DNA of 64,000 bases, from the NCBI GenBank assembly GCA_020555865.1, contig JAJCJJ010000002.1:62001-126000 (forward strand), in the 5' to 3' direction. Source of the DNA: a bacterium 210917-DFI.7.65. GTDB lineage: Bacteria; Bacillota; Clostridia; Oscillospirales; Oscillospiraceae. Positions 42,555 to 51,695 of the stretch are shown in pieces (the stretch's first letter is position 1; each line of letters opens with the position of its first letter). The notes under the pieces are model-generated. The model made no database searches, was not told the origin of the DNA, and worked only from the letters and a program-made list of their open reading frames with translations. Made by a program: the position numbers and the translations under genes.

Positions 42555-44440
42555 CCCTCCGCCTCCTCTGCCAGGGCATCCCACTGTTCGTAAAGTTTGT
42601 CCAGCGCCGCCTGGGCCGCCTCTTTTTCTTCACACAGCGCACGCAGCTGTTCATAGTCACAGGCATGCTCTTCCATCGCCCGATCCAGGGCAGCAAGCTG
42701 CTCCTCCGCTTTCGCAATTTCCCGCTCGCAGATCGTCAGCTGCTTGCGGGCGGCATTCTGATTGCGGGTTCCTTTGGCTGCCGGTTTCTTTGGCTTCTTT
42801 TCCACTGCAGGCGGTGCTTTTTCCTTTTCCTGCTGCGCCTTCACCGCGCGGTACTTTTCAAAGCCAAAGGGATAATCATGGATCGCTCCGCCTTCCAGCT
42901 CCCAGATGCGGGTGGCAAATTTGTTGATAAAATATCGGTCATGGGACACAAACAGCAGCGTGCCGCCGAACTGCTCCACCGCATTTTCAATCCACTCCCG
43001 GGAGGCAATGTCCAAATGGTTGGTCGGCTCGTCCAGAATCAGGAAATTAATATTCTCATCCATCAGAATGCAAAGCTTCAAGCGGCTCAGTTCGCCGCCG
43101 GAGAGAACGGACACACTCTTGAACACGTCCTCCCCCCGAAAATGGAAGGCCGCCAGACGGTTACGGGCCGTCTGCGCCGTACAATCCGTCTCATAAATCA
43201 TGGTGTCCACCAGATTGCGTTCACCGTGGGGGAAGGAGACGATCTGCGGAAGGTACGCCGCCTTGACGGCAGGGCCAGTCTTGATACGTCCGCCCAGAGG
43301 CTGTTCCTGTCCCAAAAGAAGCTTCAAAAAGGTAGATTTACCCGTACCGTTATCGCCGATCAGAGCAATGCGTTCGCCGCCGCGCACTTTCAAATTCACA
43401 TTGGAGAACAGCGTGCGCCCTTCAAAGCCCATGGATAGATCCCGCAGGGAAAATACTTCGTCCCCGGCAAACTCCCGCTCGCCAAACGATGCTGTCAGGT
43501 TTCGCTCCCGGTTGGGTTTTTCCACTGTGTTGAGTTTTTCGATGCGCCGCTCCATCACAATGGCGCGGCGGTACATTTTATCGTTGCCCTGAAAGGCCCA
43601 CAGGCGCATTTTCTCCGCCGCCTCGCTGAGTTGTTCGATTTTGGCCTGATTTTTCTCATACTGCCGCAGGCGTTCCTCGTAGCGCTTTTCTTTCTCTACC
43701 GCGTAAAAACTATAGTTTCCGGAGTAAAATTCTGCCTTCCCGTCCAGCAGTTCGATCACTCGGCTGACGGTGCGGTCAAGAAAATAGCGATCATGGGAAA
43801 TGGTCAGCACGGTGCCCTTAAAATGAGAGATATATTCCTCCAGCCATTCTGTAGCGTGCAGGTCGAGGTGGTTCGTCGGCTCGTCCAGCAGCAGGATGTC
43901 TGTATCTTCCAAAATGAGGCGTCCCAGGTTCACTCGCGTCTTTTCGCCGCCAGAGAGAGAATCGAAACGCCGCGCGCGCATATCCAGAGGGATGGACAGG
44001 CCCGCGCATACCTTGTTCAGTTCGGTTTTCGTGCTGTAGCCGCCCATGCCTTCAAAAGAAGCGCTCAACTCGCCGTAGCGCCGCAGGAGCGCCGGATCTC
44101 CGTCCCCGCCGGCCATCTGTCCTTCCAGGCGCTTGAGTTCCGCCTCCATCGCGTGAATACGCGCAAAGGCGCTCTCCAGCACATCCTCCACGGTATATCC
44201 CTCCGGATACACCGGAATCTGGGAAATAAGTCCCAGCCGCCGGCCAGGCGCAATCATGACCTCACCGCTGTCATAATCCATCTCACCGGTCAAAATTTTG
44301 AACAGTGTGCTCTTGCCGCTGCCGTTTTTGCCCAGCAGTCCCACCCGTTCGCCGGAATCAATTTTAAATGTGACCCCGTCCAAAATCTTTTTTTCCAGGT
44401 CAAAGGATTTGACAAGCCCTGAAATATTAATATCAATCAT
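42551..44440 (-). CDS. ABC-F protein (translation-associated twin ATPase)
   Basis: This 629-residue cytosolic protein has two ABC domains and no membrane helices. Domain 1 has GKNGSGKSTLFKIL, FDSLSGGEKTRVNLGR and ILLLDEPTNHLDL. Domain 2 has GDNGTGKSTFLKLL, SVLSGGELSRLKLC and FLILDEPTNHLDI. Between them is the P-site interaction motif region with FQGNDKMYRRA. The C-terminus is a coiled coil from about 540. ABC-F proteins act on stalled or drug-bound ribosomes. The exact subgroup is unclear. It sits 40 bases after murF. Confidence 0.95.
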   Translation of the reverse strand: MIDINISGLVKSFDLEKKILDGVTFKIDSGERVGLLGKNGSGKSTLFKILTGEMDYDSGEVMIAPGRRLGLISQIPVYPEGYTVEDVLESAFARIHAMEAELKRLEGQMAGGDGDPALLRRYGELSASFEGMGGYSTKTELNKVCAGLSIPLDMRARRFDSLSGGEKTRVNLGRLILEDTDILLLDEPTNHLDLHATEWLEEYISHFKGTVLTISHDRYFLDRTVSRVIELLDGKAEFYSGNYSFYAVEKEKRYEERLRQYEKNQAKIEQLSEAAEKMRLWAFQGNDKMYRRAIVMERRIEKLNTVEKPNRERNLTASFGEREFAGDEVFSLRDLSMGFEGRTLFSNVNLKVRGGERIALIGDNGTGKSTFLKLLLGQEQPLGGRIKTGPAVKAAYLPQIVSFPHGERNLVDTMIYETDCTAQTARNRLAAFHFRGEDVFKSVSVLSGGELSRLKLCILMDENINFLILDEPTNHLDIASREWIENAVEQFGGTLLFVSHDRYFINKFATRIWELEGGAIHDYPFGFEKYRAVKAQQEKEKAPPAVEKKPKKPAAKGTRNQNAARKQLTICEREIAKAEEQLAALDRAMEEHACDYEQLRALCEEKEAAQAALDKLYEQWDALAEEAEG

Positions 44441-44480
44441 ACATTGAAAACTCCTGTTTTTCTCTTTGCCTCTGCATACC

Positions 44481-45845
44481 TCATGCCTTGCTCAGCTGCT
44501 CCACCAGCTGGGGGAACGCCATGGCGTGGCTGGCCTTCACCAGCACCGCCGTATCCCGGCCTGCCAAAGCCAAAACGGTGTCCAGCGCTGCCGCCCGATC
44601 GGAGAACCACTGCACATTTTCACAGCCGCCTTCCCGGGCGCCCCGGGCAATCTCCTTCGCTTTCTCCCCAATGGCCACCACCGCATCGATCTGCTCCCGG
44701 GCACAGCACATTCCCATATCGTAATGAGCCTGAGGCGAGAGCGCGCCCAACTCCCCCATGTCGCCCAGCACCGCCGCAGTACGCTCTCGTCCGCTTCGGG
44801 CCAGGGTGTGAATGGCCGCGGCCATGGACTGGGGATTGGCATTGTAGCAGTCCGACAGGATCAAAGCACCGTCGGCGCGATGAATCAGGCGCATTCGCTC
44901 CCCCGCCGGCTCATAGTGAGCCACGCCTGCCGTGATCTCTTCCGGACTGAGGCCCAGTTTTTCTCCGATCACAGCGGCCATGGCCGCGCTGTAAATCATG
45001 TGCCGTCCCGGCGCAGGGATGGACAGGCGGTAGGCCTTCTGGGCAGTGCGCACGGTGCAGTCCACCCCGTCGAGGCCTCTGTCTTCCACTTCCGTCACGC
45101 GCACATTGCAGTTCTCGCCCTCGCCGCAGCGATACACCGGAACCTCTGGGTGCACAGTATTCAGCAGCGCATCGTCTCCATTCAATACAGCAAACCCGTC
45201 AGGGCTGAGATAATCAAAAATTTCGCACTTGGCCTTCAAAATCCCCTCGCGGCTCCCCAAGTTTTCAATGTGAGCATCCCCCACATTGCTGATCACTGCA
45301 ATATCCGGGCGCACCATTTCACCCAGATACCGGATCTCACCAAAATGATTCATCCCCGTTTCAATCACGGCCGCGCGGTGCTCCGGTGACAGGCGCAACA
45401 GGGTTTTCGGCACGCCGATATCATTGTTGAAATTGCCCTCGGTCCACAGTACCTTTTCGTGCTCCGAAAGTACTGCAGCAATCATTTCTTTTGTAGTCGT
45501 CTTGCCCACGCTGCCGGTAATTTGAACAAAGGGAATATGAAACTGCGCCCGGTACCATGCAGCCAGCGCTTTATAGGCCAGGCGGGTGTCCGGCACCTGA
45601 ATGTAAAACTTCCCCTCTTCCAATTTCTCCGGCACCCGGGAACACAGCGTGCCCTCAGCGCCGGCAGCCAGCGCCGGGGCAATAAAATCGTGTCCGTCCC
45701 GGGCGGCGATCAGGGGCACAAACAGCATCCCCGGCCGGCACTGCCGGCTGTCCGTCTCCGCTTCGTTCACACACTGCGCCGCGCTGCCGAAAAGCAGCGT
45801 GCCGCCGGTGGCCTCCAGCAGCTGTGCTGCGGTCGTACTTTGCAT
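44481..45845 (-). CDS. murF: UDP-MurNAc-tripeptide-D-alanyl-D-alanine ligase
   Basis: This 454-residue Mur ligase adds D-Ala-D-Ala to the wall precursor in the cytosol. It has ITGSVGKTTTKEMI (ATP loop), TEGNFNNDIGVP, VIETGMNHFGEI and SDCYNANPQSMAAAI. It follows ddl, which makes its substrate, by 17 bases. GAGGCAAGG precedes the ATG. Confidence 0.97.
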   Translation of the reverse strand: MQSTTAAQLLEATGGTLLFGSAAQCVNEAETDSRQCRPGMLFVPLIAARDGHDFIAPALAAGAEGTLCSRVPEKLEEGKFYIQVPDTRLAYKALAAWYRAQFHIPFVQITGSVGKTTTKEMIAAVLSEHEKVLWTEGNFNNDIGVPKTLLRLSPEHRAAVIETGMNHFGEIRYLGEMVRPDIAVISNVGDAHIENLGSREGILKAKCEIFDYLSPDGFAVLNGDDALLNTVHPEVPVYRCGEGENCNVRVTEVEDRGLDGVDCTVRTAQKAYRLSIPAPGRHMIYSAAMAAVIGEKLGLSPEEITAGVAHYEPAGERMRLIHRADGALILSDCYNANPQSMAAAIHTLARSGRERTAAVLGDMGELGALSPQAHYDMGMCCAREQIDAVVAIGEKAKEIARGAREGGCENVQWFSDRAAALDTVLALAGRDTAVLVKASHAMAFPQLVEQLSKA

Positions 45846-45862
45846 AACCCTTGCCTCCCGTT

Positions 45863-46915
45863 TCAGCGTATTCCCCGCTGGTGCAGGGACAATGCAATGA
45901 TCTTTTCACACAATTCACCATAGGAAATCCCCACAGCAGCAGCTTCCTGAGGGATGAGACTGGTGGGAGTCATTCCCGGCAAAGTGTTGATTTCCAGGCA
46001 GTAGGCCTTTCCGTCCTCCGTCAGCAGGAAGTCTGCCCGGGAATAAACAGACAGTCCCAGTTTATGATACAGCTTAAGGGTAGTTTCGCCCAGAAGCTTC
46101 TGCTCGGCCTCAGTGATAGGAGCAGGGCATAATTCCCGCGGCTTTCCGTTGTATTTGTTATTGTAATCATACCCCGCCTCGTCAGGGATAATCTCCACTG
46201 CAGGGAGATACTCTTCTCCCAGCACGCCGCAGGTCAGTTCCCGGCCAGTGATTTTCTCCTCCACCACCACATGGTTTCCGTACTTCAGGCACAGCGTCAA
46301 AGCCTCAGGCAGTTGTTCGGCCCGGTCCACCACCTGTACGCCCAGGGACGATCCGCCGGTCACCACTTTGATGACACAGGGGCACGCAATGCTCTGACAC
46401 AGCACAGGAATATCGGCTGCAGTATATGTAAATTCCTGCCATTTCGGCGTCAGGATTCCAGCCGATTCCATCATCACTTTGGTGATGGCCTTATCCATAG
46501 CCATAGCGCTGGAACGGTAGTCCGCGCCGGTGTAAGGGATTCCCATCAAGTCAAAAGCAGCCTGAACGCGCCCGTCCTCGCCGCACTGGCCATGCAGCGC
46601 CAGAAACACAATATCCGCCGCAGCGCAGAATTCCAGAACGCCCTTGCCAAAAATGCTGCCGCTCTGATCGGCACGGCTGCGGCGCACTGCTTCCAGATTC
46701 GGCTCCTCCCGCCCCGCAGGGATCGTGGAAACAAGGCCGTCCGGGACGTCGAAAGCGTCCTTCGGCACAAGGTCCAGGCCCTCAAATCCCATATAAAGAT
46801 CCACCACCGCCGCCCGGTGTCCCCGCTCGCGCAACGCCCGGCAGATGTTCACGCCGGAGAGGAAGGAAATATTACGTTCGGTGCTTAAGCCCCCCGCTAA
46901 AACTGCAATGTTCAT
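45863..46915 (-). CDS. ddl: D-alanine-D-alanine ligase
   Basis: This 350-residue ATP-grasp enzyme has VLAGGLSTERNIS, LALHGQCGEDG, PYTGADYRSSAMAMDK and FLLTEDGKAYCLEINTLPGMTPTS. The omega-loop YDYNNKY has the Tyr and Lys typical of true D-Ala-D-Ala ligases rather than VanA types, so vancomycin resistance is not indicated. GGAGGCAG precedes the ATG. It is the first gene of the nine-gene operon. Confidence 0.96.
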   Translation of the reverse strand: MNIAVLAGGLSTERNISFLSGVNICRALRERGHRAAVVDLYMGFEGLDLVPKDAFDVPDGLVSTIPAGREEPNLEAVRRSRADQSGSIFGKGVLEFCAAADIVFLALHGQCGEDGRVQAAFDLMGIPYTGADYRSSAMAMDKAITKVMMESAGILTPKWQEFTYTAADIPVLCQSIACPCVIKVVTGGSSLGVQVVDRAEQLPEALTLCLKYGNHVVVEEKITGRELTCGVLGEEYLPAVEIIPDEAGYDYNNKYNGKPRELCPAPITEAEQKLLGETTLKLYHKLGLSVYSRADFLLTEDGKAYCLEINTLPGMTPTSLIPQEAAAVGISYGELCEKIIALSLHQRGIR

Positions 46916-46990
46916 GTAACTGCCTCCAAAACAAAGTCTATGGTTTCACATGCCGTCGGCATGGGTTCAGCTTATAACAATACAGTATAT

Positions 46991-47019
46991 AATATAGCAC
47001 GATTTCCAAAAAGATACAA
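46991..47019 (-). promoter_or_regulatory. Promoter of the ddl-murF operon
   Basis: TTGTAT (47019-47014), 17 bases and TATATT (46996-46991). The leader also holds a CATGCCG-T-CGGCATG dyad (46949-46964 region). Confidence 0.75.
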
Positions 47020-47033
47020 TGCTCTTATCCCGC

Positions 47034-47058
47034 AAAAAAGAGGGGAGTTCCCTCCCCC
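47034..47058 (-). terminator. Terminator after the SLH gene
   Basis: On the minus strand GGGGAG-GGAA-CTCCCC is followed by TCTTTTTT. It lies directly after the stop. Confidence 0.75.
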
Positions 47059-47065
47059 CTTTGCT

Positions 47066-48049
47066 TTATTTTAACCAGTCAAAGGGCCCGCTGCTTTTGC
47101 TTTCCATCAAATCCATGGCAGCACACAGCATTTCCGCCGCCGCTGCACGGGTCAGCGTTGCATTGCAGTCCGTCCCGTCGCTGAGTACGCCGACCGAAGA
47201 AAGGTTCGCCACAGACTGCACCGCCCAAGCCGGCACATTTTCACCGGAAAATGCTTCCGCGTCCACATCAGTTACCGCCATAGTGCGGTTCAGAATTGCC
47301 GCAGCCTCACTGTAGGTGATGGGGGTATCGGCCGAGAACACTACCCGGCCATTTTCCACCTGGCCGGAAATCACGCCGGCATTCAGTGCCTCGCTGGCAT
47401 ACGCCTTGGCCCAGGAGGGAATGTTTTCATCATCACTGAACCCCGTCACGCTAACCGCCGGTACCTCGTCGATCCCTGCCGCAGACATGGCCATAGCAAG
47501 AAATTCGCTGCGGCTCACCTGCGCATCCGGATCAAAAAAGAATTCCTTACCCACCTGCCGGCCGGTAAATACCCCTTCTTCAGCCAGGCGCACCGATGCT
47601 GCATGGGCCGCATTGTCCTCCATATCGGCATAGCGGATGCCGGTTTTGCTCTTCAGGATTTCCACTTTCACCGTAGCTGGCGCAGACACATTCCCATTTT
47701 CATCTTCCACGCAGAACGTAAAGGAATCTTTTCCAGTCTTGCCAGTGTTAGGCGTATAAACAAACACGTCTCCCTCGGCCTCGTTCAGCGTCACCGTTCC
47801 CTTTTTGGGCATTTCCAGGATCTCATAGCGCAGTTCTCCGCCTTCTGGGTCGGTAGCGTTCAGCCGCCCCTGCATCCGCACATTCTGATAGGTGGCATAC
47901 GACTGGTTTTCCGCAATCGGCATAACAGTCAGTTCGTCCATACTCTCTGCGCTCCCCGCACCGGCAGCATAGGCGGGCAGCGCCAAAGAAAGGGTCAGCA
48001 CCAGGCCGGCCAGCAGCGCCGGCATGCGGCGCATCCAAGTCTCTTTCAC
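47066..48049 (-). CDS. Exported protein with cadherin/Big-like domain and three SLH domains
   Basis: This 327-residue surface protein has a signal peptide (MRRMPALLAGLVLTLSLALPAYA in pieces), an Ig/cadherin-type domain ending with NTGKTGKDSFTFCVEDENGN (in pieces) and three C-terminal SLH repeats from about residue 155. In them the usual ITRAE motif reads VSRSE, ITYSE and LTRAA. SLH domains bind pyruvylated secondary wall polymer, made through CsaB (9919-11046). The start is GTG at 48049, 8 bases after GGGAGG. Upstream in-frame starts give no signal peptide at the N-terminus. Confidence 0.9.
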   Translation of the reverse strand: MKETWMRRMPALLAGLVLTLSLALPAYAAGAGSAESMDELTVMPIAENQSYATYQNVRMQGRLNATDPEGGELRYEILEMPKKGTVTLNEAEGDVFVYTPNTGKTGKDSFTFCVEDENGNVSAPATVKVEILKSKTGIRYADMEDNAAHAASVRLAEEGVFTGRQVGKEFFFDPDAQVSRSEFLAMAMSAAGIDEVPAVSVTGFSDDENIPSWAKAYASEALNAGVISGQVENGRVVFSADTPITYSEAAAILNRTMAVTDVDAEAFSGENVPAWAVQSVANLSSVGVLSDGTDCNATLTRAAAAEMLCAAMDLMESKSSGPFDWLK

Positions 48050-48226
48050 AACAAAAACCTCCCACAAAATGAAATTGATGTGTTCCATGGTAGGTATTGT
48101 CTGTCTTTCCGGCTTGAATATACAATCTCCGGAAACATTCCGTCTTTGGCAAATTTTTGCAGCGCCCTTTTTCTCCTGCTTCAAATGTGGTATGATGGCT
48201 TATATAAACTGAAAGGAGCTTCCCCC

Positions 48227-49162
48227 ATGACGCCTTACGATGCCCGACTTTCCGCCCTGCACGAAAAACTCCTGCGCAAACGGCAGCTCTGCGCCGAGCG
48301 TAATGAGCTCAACGCCCAGCTTTCCCAGCTGCAGGAAACAGAGCGGCGGCTGCGCAGTATCCGCACTGCCGAGCAGGAGGATGTGGACAAGCTTCAGCGC
48401 GTTTCCCTCTCCTCCCTTTTCTACTCCATTGTCAGCCAAAAGGAGGAAAAGCTGGCCAAGGAACAGGCAGAGGCATATGCCGCCGCCGTCAAACACGACG
48501 CCGCTATACAACAATGCCGTACGGTGGAACAGAGCCTGCTCTCCGTGGAAACAGAACTGCAAACCCTGTCCACCACAGAACGGGAGTACGAGGAAACGCT
48601 GGCACAGAAAGCCGAAGCTCTGAAAACGGCCGATCCGGCGCGGGGCGCGGCATTGTGCCGAATGGAGGATCGGCTCTCGGCCTTGGCGGCCCAGGCCAAA
48701 GAACTTACAGAAGCCGAGCGTGCCGGCCAGGAGGTGCTGCAAAAGCTCTATGCCGTCTCCAGCACGCTGGACAGTGCCGAAGGCTGGGGAACATGGGATC
48801 TCTTCGGCGGCGGGCTGATCACCGATCTGGCCAAATATTCCAAACTGGACGAAGCGCAGTCCCGCATCAACGAATTGCAGTCCGACCTGAACCGCTACCG
48901 CGCTGAGCTGGCCGATGTCATGCTGCAGGCCGACATTCAGGTGGATATCGGCGATTTCCTCCGCTTTGCCGATTACTTCTTTGACGATGTGTTTTCCAGC
49001 TGGGCCGTTCTGGACTGCATCCGAAACACTGCCCAGCAAGCTGCCTCCGCCCGCCAGAAAGTGCTGCAGATCCAGGATCGCCTCAGCGCTGCACGGGCGC
49101 AGCTGGAACAGGAAACCGCCGCGCTGGACCAGCAGCACCGCACTCTGGTGCTGGAAGGCTGA
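48227..49162 (+). CDS. Coiled-coil protein of unknown function
   Basis: This 311-residue soluble protein begins MTPYDARLSALHEKL behind AAAGGAG. It is made of long coiled coils (about residues 5-170 and 215-305, many E/L/A/Q heptads) with one Gly-rich break, GWGTWDLFGGGLITDLAKYSK, near residue 190. No membrane segment and no known domain. It is divergent from the SLH gene and ends at a terminator. The break resembles that seen in some uncharacterised Firmicute coiled-coil proteins. Function unknown. Confidence 0.75.
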   Translation: MTPYDARLSALHEKLLRKRQLCAERNELNAQLSQLQETERRLRSIRTAEQEDVDKLQRVSLSSLFYSIVSQKEEKLAKEQAEAYAAAVKHDAAIQQCRTVEQSLLSVETELQTLSTTEREYEETLAQKAEALKTADPARGAALCRMEDRLSALAAQAKELTEAERAGQEVLQKLYAVSSTLDSAEGWGTWDLFGGGLITDLAKYSKLDEAQSRINELQSDLNRYRAELADVMLQADIQVDIGDFLRFADYFFDDVFSSWAVLDCIRNTAQQAASARQKVLQIQDRLSAARAQLEQETAALDQQHRTLVLEG

Positions 49163-49164
49163 AC

Positions 49165-49206
49165 AAAACAAACGCTCCCCGGATGGATCCGCGGAGCGTT
49201 TGTTTT
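49165..49206. terminator. Shared terminator between the coiled-coil gene and rodA
   Basis: AAAACAAACGCTCC pairs with GGAGCGTTTGTTTT around a 14-base loop between two convergent genes. Confidence 0.8.
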
Positions 49207-49210
49207 CTGT

Positions 49211-50365
49211 TCAATCCCGCAGCCATTCCGGAAGCGACCGCATCTTGACACCGGATACAATCCCCATAGCGGCAAACACCGCCAGAAGGGATGAGCCGCC
49301 ATAGCTGAAAAAGGGCAGCGTCAGCCCGATGACTGGCATAACGAAAATGCACATACCGATGTTCTCCAGCATCTGAAAGCCGAGCATTGCGGCAAACCCT
49401 ACGCAGATTAACGCACCCATAGGCGTTTTAGCCTGCCGGGCCACCACCAGGCAGCGAAGGATGATTGCCACCAGAAGCACAATAATAGCAATACAGCCAA
49501 TGTAGCCCAGTTCTTCGCCGGCAACTGAAAAAATAAAGTCCGTGTGCCGGGCCGGAAGGCTGCTGCTGTCCGATTGAGTCTGCGTGCCATGGAACAATCC
49601 CTGCCCAAACCAGCCGCCGCTGCCAAAGGCAATGATGCTGCGTCCCTGATGCCAGCCCGCCCCCATGGGGTACAGGCTATGATCCAGAATTACCTCAATG
49701 CGCTGCTGCATGTAGCTTGGAATCCACCCTTGGAACCAGGCCAGCAGAAACGCGCCGGTCACGCCGGCGCCGCCGAGCACAAACCAGCGCAGCTTCACTC
49801 CAGCGGCAAAAGTCATGCACACAAAGATCGCCACATACACCAGGCAGCTGCCGGCATCGCTGGAAATGGCGTACAACAGGCACACCATGAACAGAAAATG
49901 CCCGCTGTAAAATGCCACGGAACGGATGGAACTCAACTCATGTTCCTGATAATAAGCCAGTTGTTTGGCCAGTAAAATGGTAAAAGTCACTTTTACAATT
50001 TCCGAAGGCTGGATGTCCATGGGAAAACCGGGAATACTCAGCCACGCCCGGTTGCCGCCCGACTGGACGGGATCCACTCCCAACGGAGAAAGCAGCAGTA
50101 AAATGAACACCACGTTAAAGGCAAAAATCCATTTCCATTTCTCCGACGCTTCCTCTACGTCCACAAAGGTGAAAAACGCATACAGCGCCACCCCCAGCAC
50201 CAACGCTATGGACTGTACGATCACATAACGCAGCGAACCGGTATAGTTGGTCGCGCTGGCGATCAGCAAAATACCAAACAGCGCCGCCGCACAGCACAGT
50301 GCCAGCAGTATCAAATCCGCCTGAGCGAAAAATCGTTTTACTTTTGTTATAAAACCCATTGCCAT
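49211..50365 (-). CDS. rodA: RodA/FtsW-family peptidoglycan glycosyltransferase
   Basis: This 384-residue SEDS protein has about ten membrane helices. Its family motifs are NRAWLSIPGFPMDIQPSEIVKV, SDAGSCLVY, ARHTDFIFSVAGEELG and LPFFSYGGSS. SEDS proteins polymerise lipid II. RodA works in elongation and FtsW in division; the shortish length and PGFPMDIQPSE form suggest RodA, but FtsW cannot be excluded as no mre or fts genes adjoin. The start at 50365 follows GGAAAGGAT. Confidence 0.88.
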   Translation of the reverse strand: MAMGFITKVKRFFAQADLILLALCCAAALFGILLIASATNYTGSLRYVIVQSIALVLGVALYAFFTFVDVEEASEKWKWIFAFNVVFILLLLSPLGVDPVQSGGNRAWLSIPGFPMDIQPSEIVKVTFTILLAKQLAYYQEHELSSIRSVAFYSGHFLFMVCLLYAISSDAGSCLVYVAIFVCMTFAAGVKLRWFVLGGAGVTGAFLLAWFQGWIPSYMQQRIEVILDHSLYPMGAGWHQGRSIIAFGSGGWFGQGLFHGTQTQSDSSSLPARHTDFIFSVAGEELGYIGCIAIIVLLVAIILRCLVVARQAKTPMGALICVGFAAMLGFQMLENIGMCIFVMPVIGLTLPFFSYGGSSLLAVFAAMGIVSGVKMRSLPEWLRD

Positions 50366-50411
50366 GGTGTTATCCTTTCCAAAAATGGATCTATCTATCC
50401 AGTGTGGGGGT

Positions 50412-50439
50412 ATTATACCATAAAATGCAAAATAAGCAA
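50412..50439 (-). promoter_or_regulatory. Promoter of rodA
   Basis: TTGCTT (50439-50434) and TATAAT (50417-50412) with a 16-base spacer and a TG before the -10 box. Confidence 0.7.
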
Positions 50440-50523
50440 ACCTCCTGTACACTGCCGCTCTTTTGTGATAGGATAAACAAAAACAGCCGCGCAAGCACGG
50501 CAGAAATTCAGGTGTGAAACAAT

Positions 50524-50952
50524 ATGATGTATCTTTCCCACAGCGAAAAAGAAACCGAACAGCTGGGCGAGCGGCTGGGACAGGCCCTCTCCCCCGGCAC
50601 CGTGGTAGCTTACACCGGCGGCCTCGGAATGGGCAAAACTGCGTTTACCCGGGGACTTGCCCGCGGCCTGGGCTGCACGGAGCGCGTCACCAGCCCCACT
50701 TTTACGCTGGTCAACGAATATCCGGGGCGCATCCCCCTGTTCCACTTTGACGTATACCGCCTGAGCAGCAGCGACGCTCTTTATGACATCGGCTGGGACG
50801 ATTATCTCGATCGCGGCGGCGTATGCGCCGTGGAGTGGAGCGAAAACATCACCGATGCCCTTCCGGCCGATACCGTTTATGTCCGCCTGCGCCGCAGCCC
50901 AACACACGAGAACTGGCGGGAGATTGATGTGGAAGGAGCGCATGCACTGTGA
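50524..50952 (+). CDS. tsaE: t6A biosynthesis ATPase TsaE
   Basis: This 142-residue protein has the P-loop YTGGLGMGKTAFTRGLA, VTSPTFTLVNEY and the FHFDVYRL and AVEWSEN pieces of TsaE. It works with TsaB and TsaD to transfer the threonylcarbamoyl group to tRNA A37. Its stop overlaps the tsaB start as GTGA. Confidence 0.95.
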   Translation: MMYLSHSEKETEQLGERLGQALSPGTVVAYTGGLGMGKTAFTRGLARGLGCTERVTSPTFTLVNEYPGRIPLFHFDVYRLSSSDALYDIGWDDYLDRGGVCAVEWSENITDALPADTVYVRLRRSPTHENWREIDVEGAHAL

Positions 50953-51668
50953 AAATTTTAGGTTTGGAATCCTCGGCAAAATCCGCCTCCGTCGCCCTGA
51001 TGGAGGATGGAAAACTCTTGGCCCGCAGCTTTCAGAACACCGGCCTGACCCACAGCCGTACCCTGCTGCCCATGGCCGAAGCCATGCTGCAAAATTGTGA
51101 ACTCGGCATCGCTGACGTAGATGCCGTGGCCGTGGCCGTGGGTCCCGGCTCCTTCACCGGGCTGCGCATCGGCATCAGCGCCGCCAAAGGACTGGCCTGG
51201 GCCAGAGAACTGCCCTGCATCGGTGTTTCCACACTGGAAGCCATGGCCCAAAACCTGGCCCATCTGGAAAATACGGTGCTGGTGTGCGCCATGGACGCCC
51301 GGCGCAGCCAAGTATACAATGCCCTGTTTCTGGCCAAAGGCGGCACACTGCAGCGGTTGTGCCCGGACCGTGCCGTCTCCCTCGCCGCCGTGGCGGAAGA
51401 TCTGCGCCGGGAACACCGTGCGAAAATTGTCGTTGGCGACGGAGCAGTGCTGTGTTATAATGCACTTAAAGACGCCGGTGTCTCCTGTGCCCTGGCGCAG
51501 GAAGCGCTGCGCATGCAGGATGCCGTGGGCGTCTGCCAGTGCGCCGAAGCGGCAGCCCGGACAGGCCTCTTTACGGCCGCCCAGGACCTGCAGCCGGTCT
51601 ATCTTCGCCTGTCGCAGGCCGAACGGGAACGGCTTGCCAAAGAGCAGCAGCGCACCAGCCTTCAATAA
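50949..51668 (+). CDS. tsaB: t6A biosynthesis protein TsaB
   Basis: This 239-residue ASKHA-fold protein has LGLESSAKSASVALMEDG at the N-terminus and the signature VAVAVGPGSFTGLRIGISAAKGLAW. It forms the heterodimer with TsaD. TsaD itself is not next to it. The start is a GTG at 50949 overlapping tsaE, so the two are made together. Confidence 0.95.
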   Translation: MKILGLESSAKSASVALMEDGKLLARSFQNTGLTHSRTLLPMAEAMLQNCELGIADVDAVAVAVGPGSFTGLRIGISAAKGLAWARELPCIGVSTLEAMAQNLAHLENTVLVCAMDARRSQVYNALFLAKGGTLQRLCPDRAVSLAAVAEDLRREHRAKIVVGDGAVLCYNALKDAGVSCALAQEALRMQDAVGVCQCAEAAARTGLFTAAQDLQPVYLRLSQAERERLAKEQQRTSLQ

Positions 51669-51695
51669 CGGAACAAAGAAAGGAAGCGCACTATT

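Noticed and set aside
45863-46915. Van-type D-Ala-D-Lac ligase
   Set aside because: The omega-loop YDYNNKY is that of ordinary D-Ala-D-Ala ligases, and no vanH or vanX is nearby.
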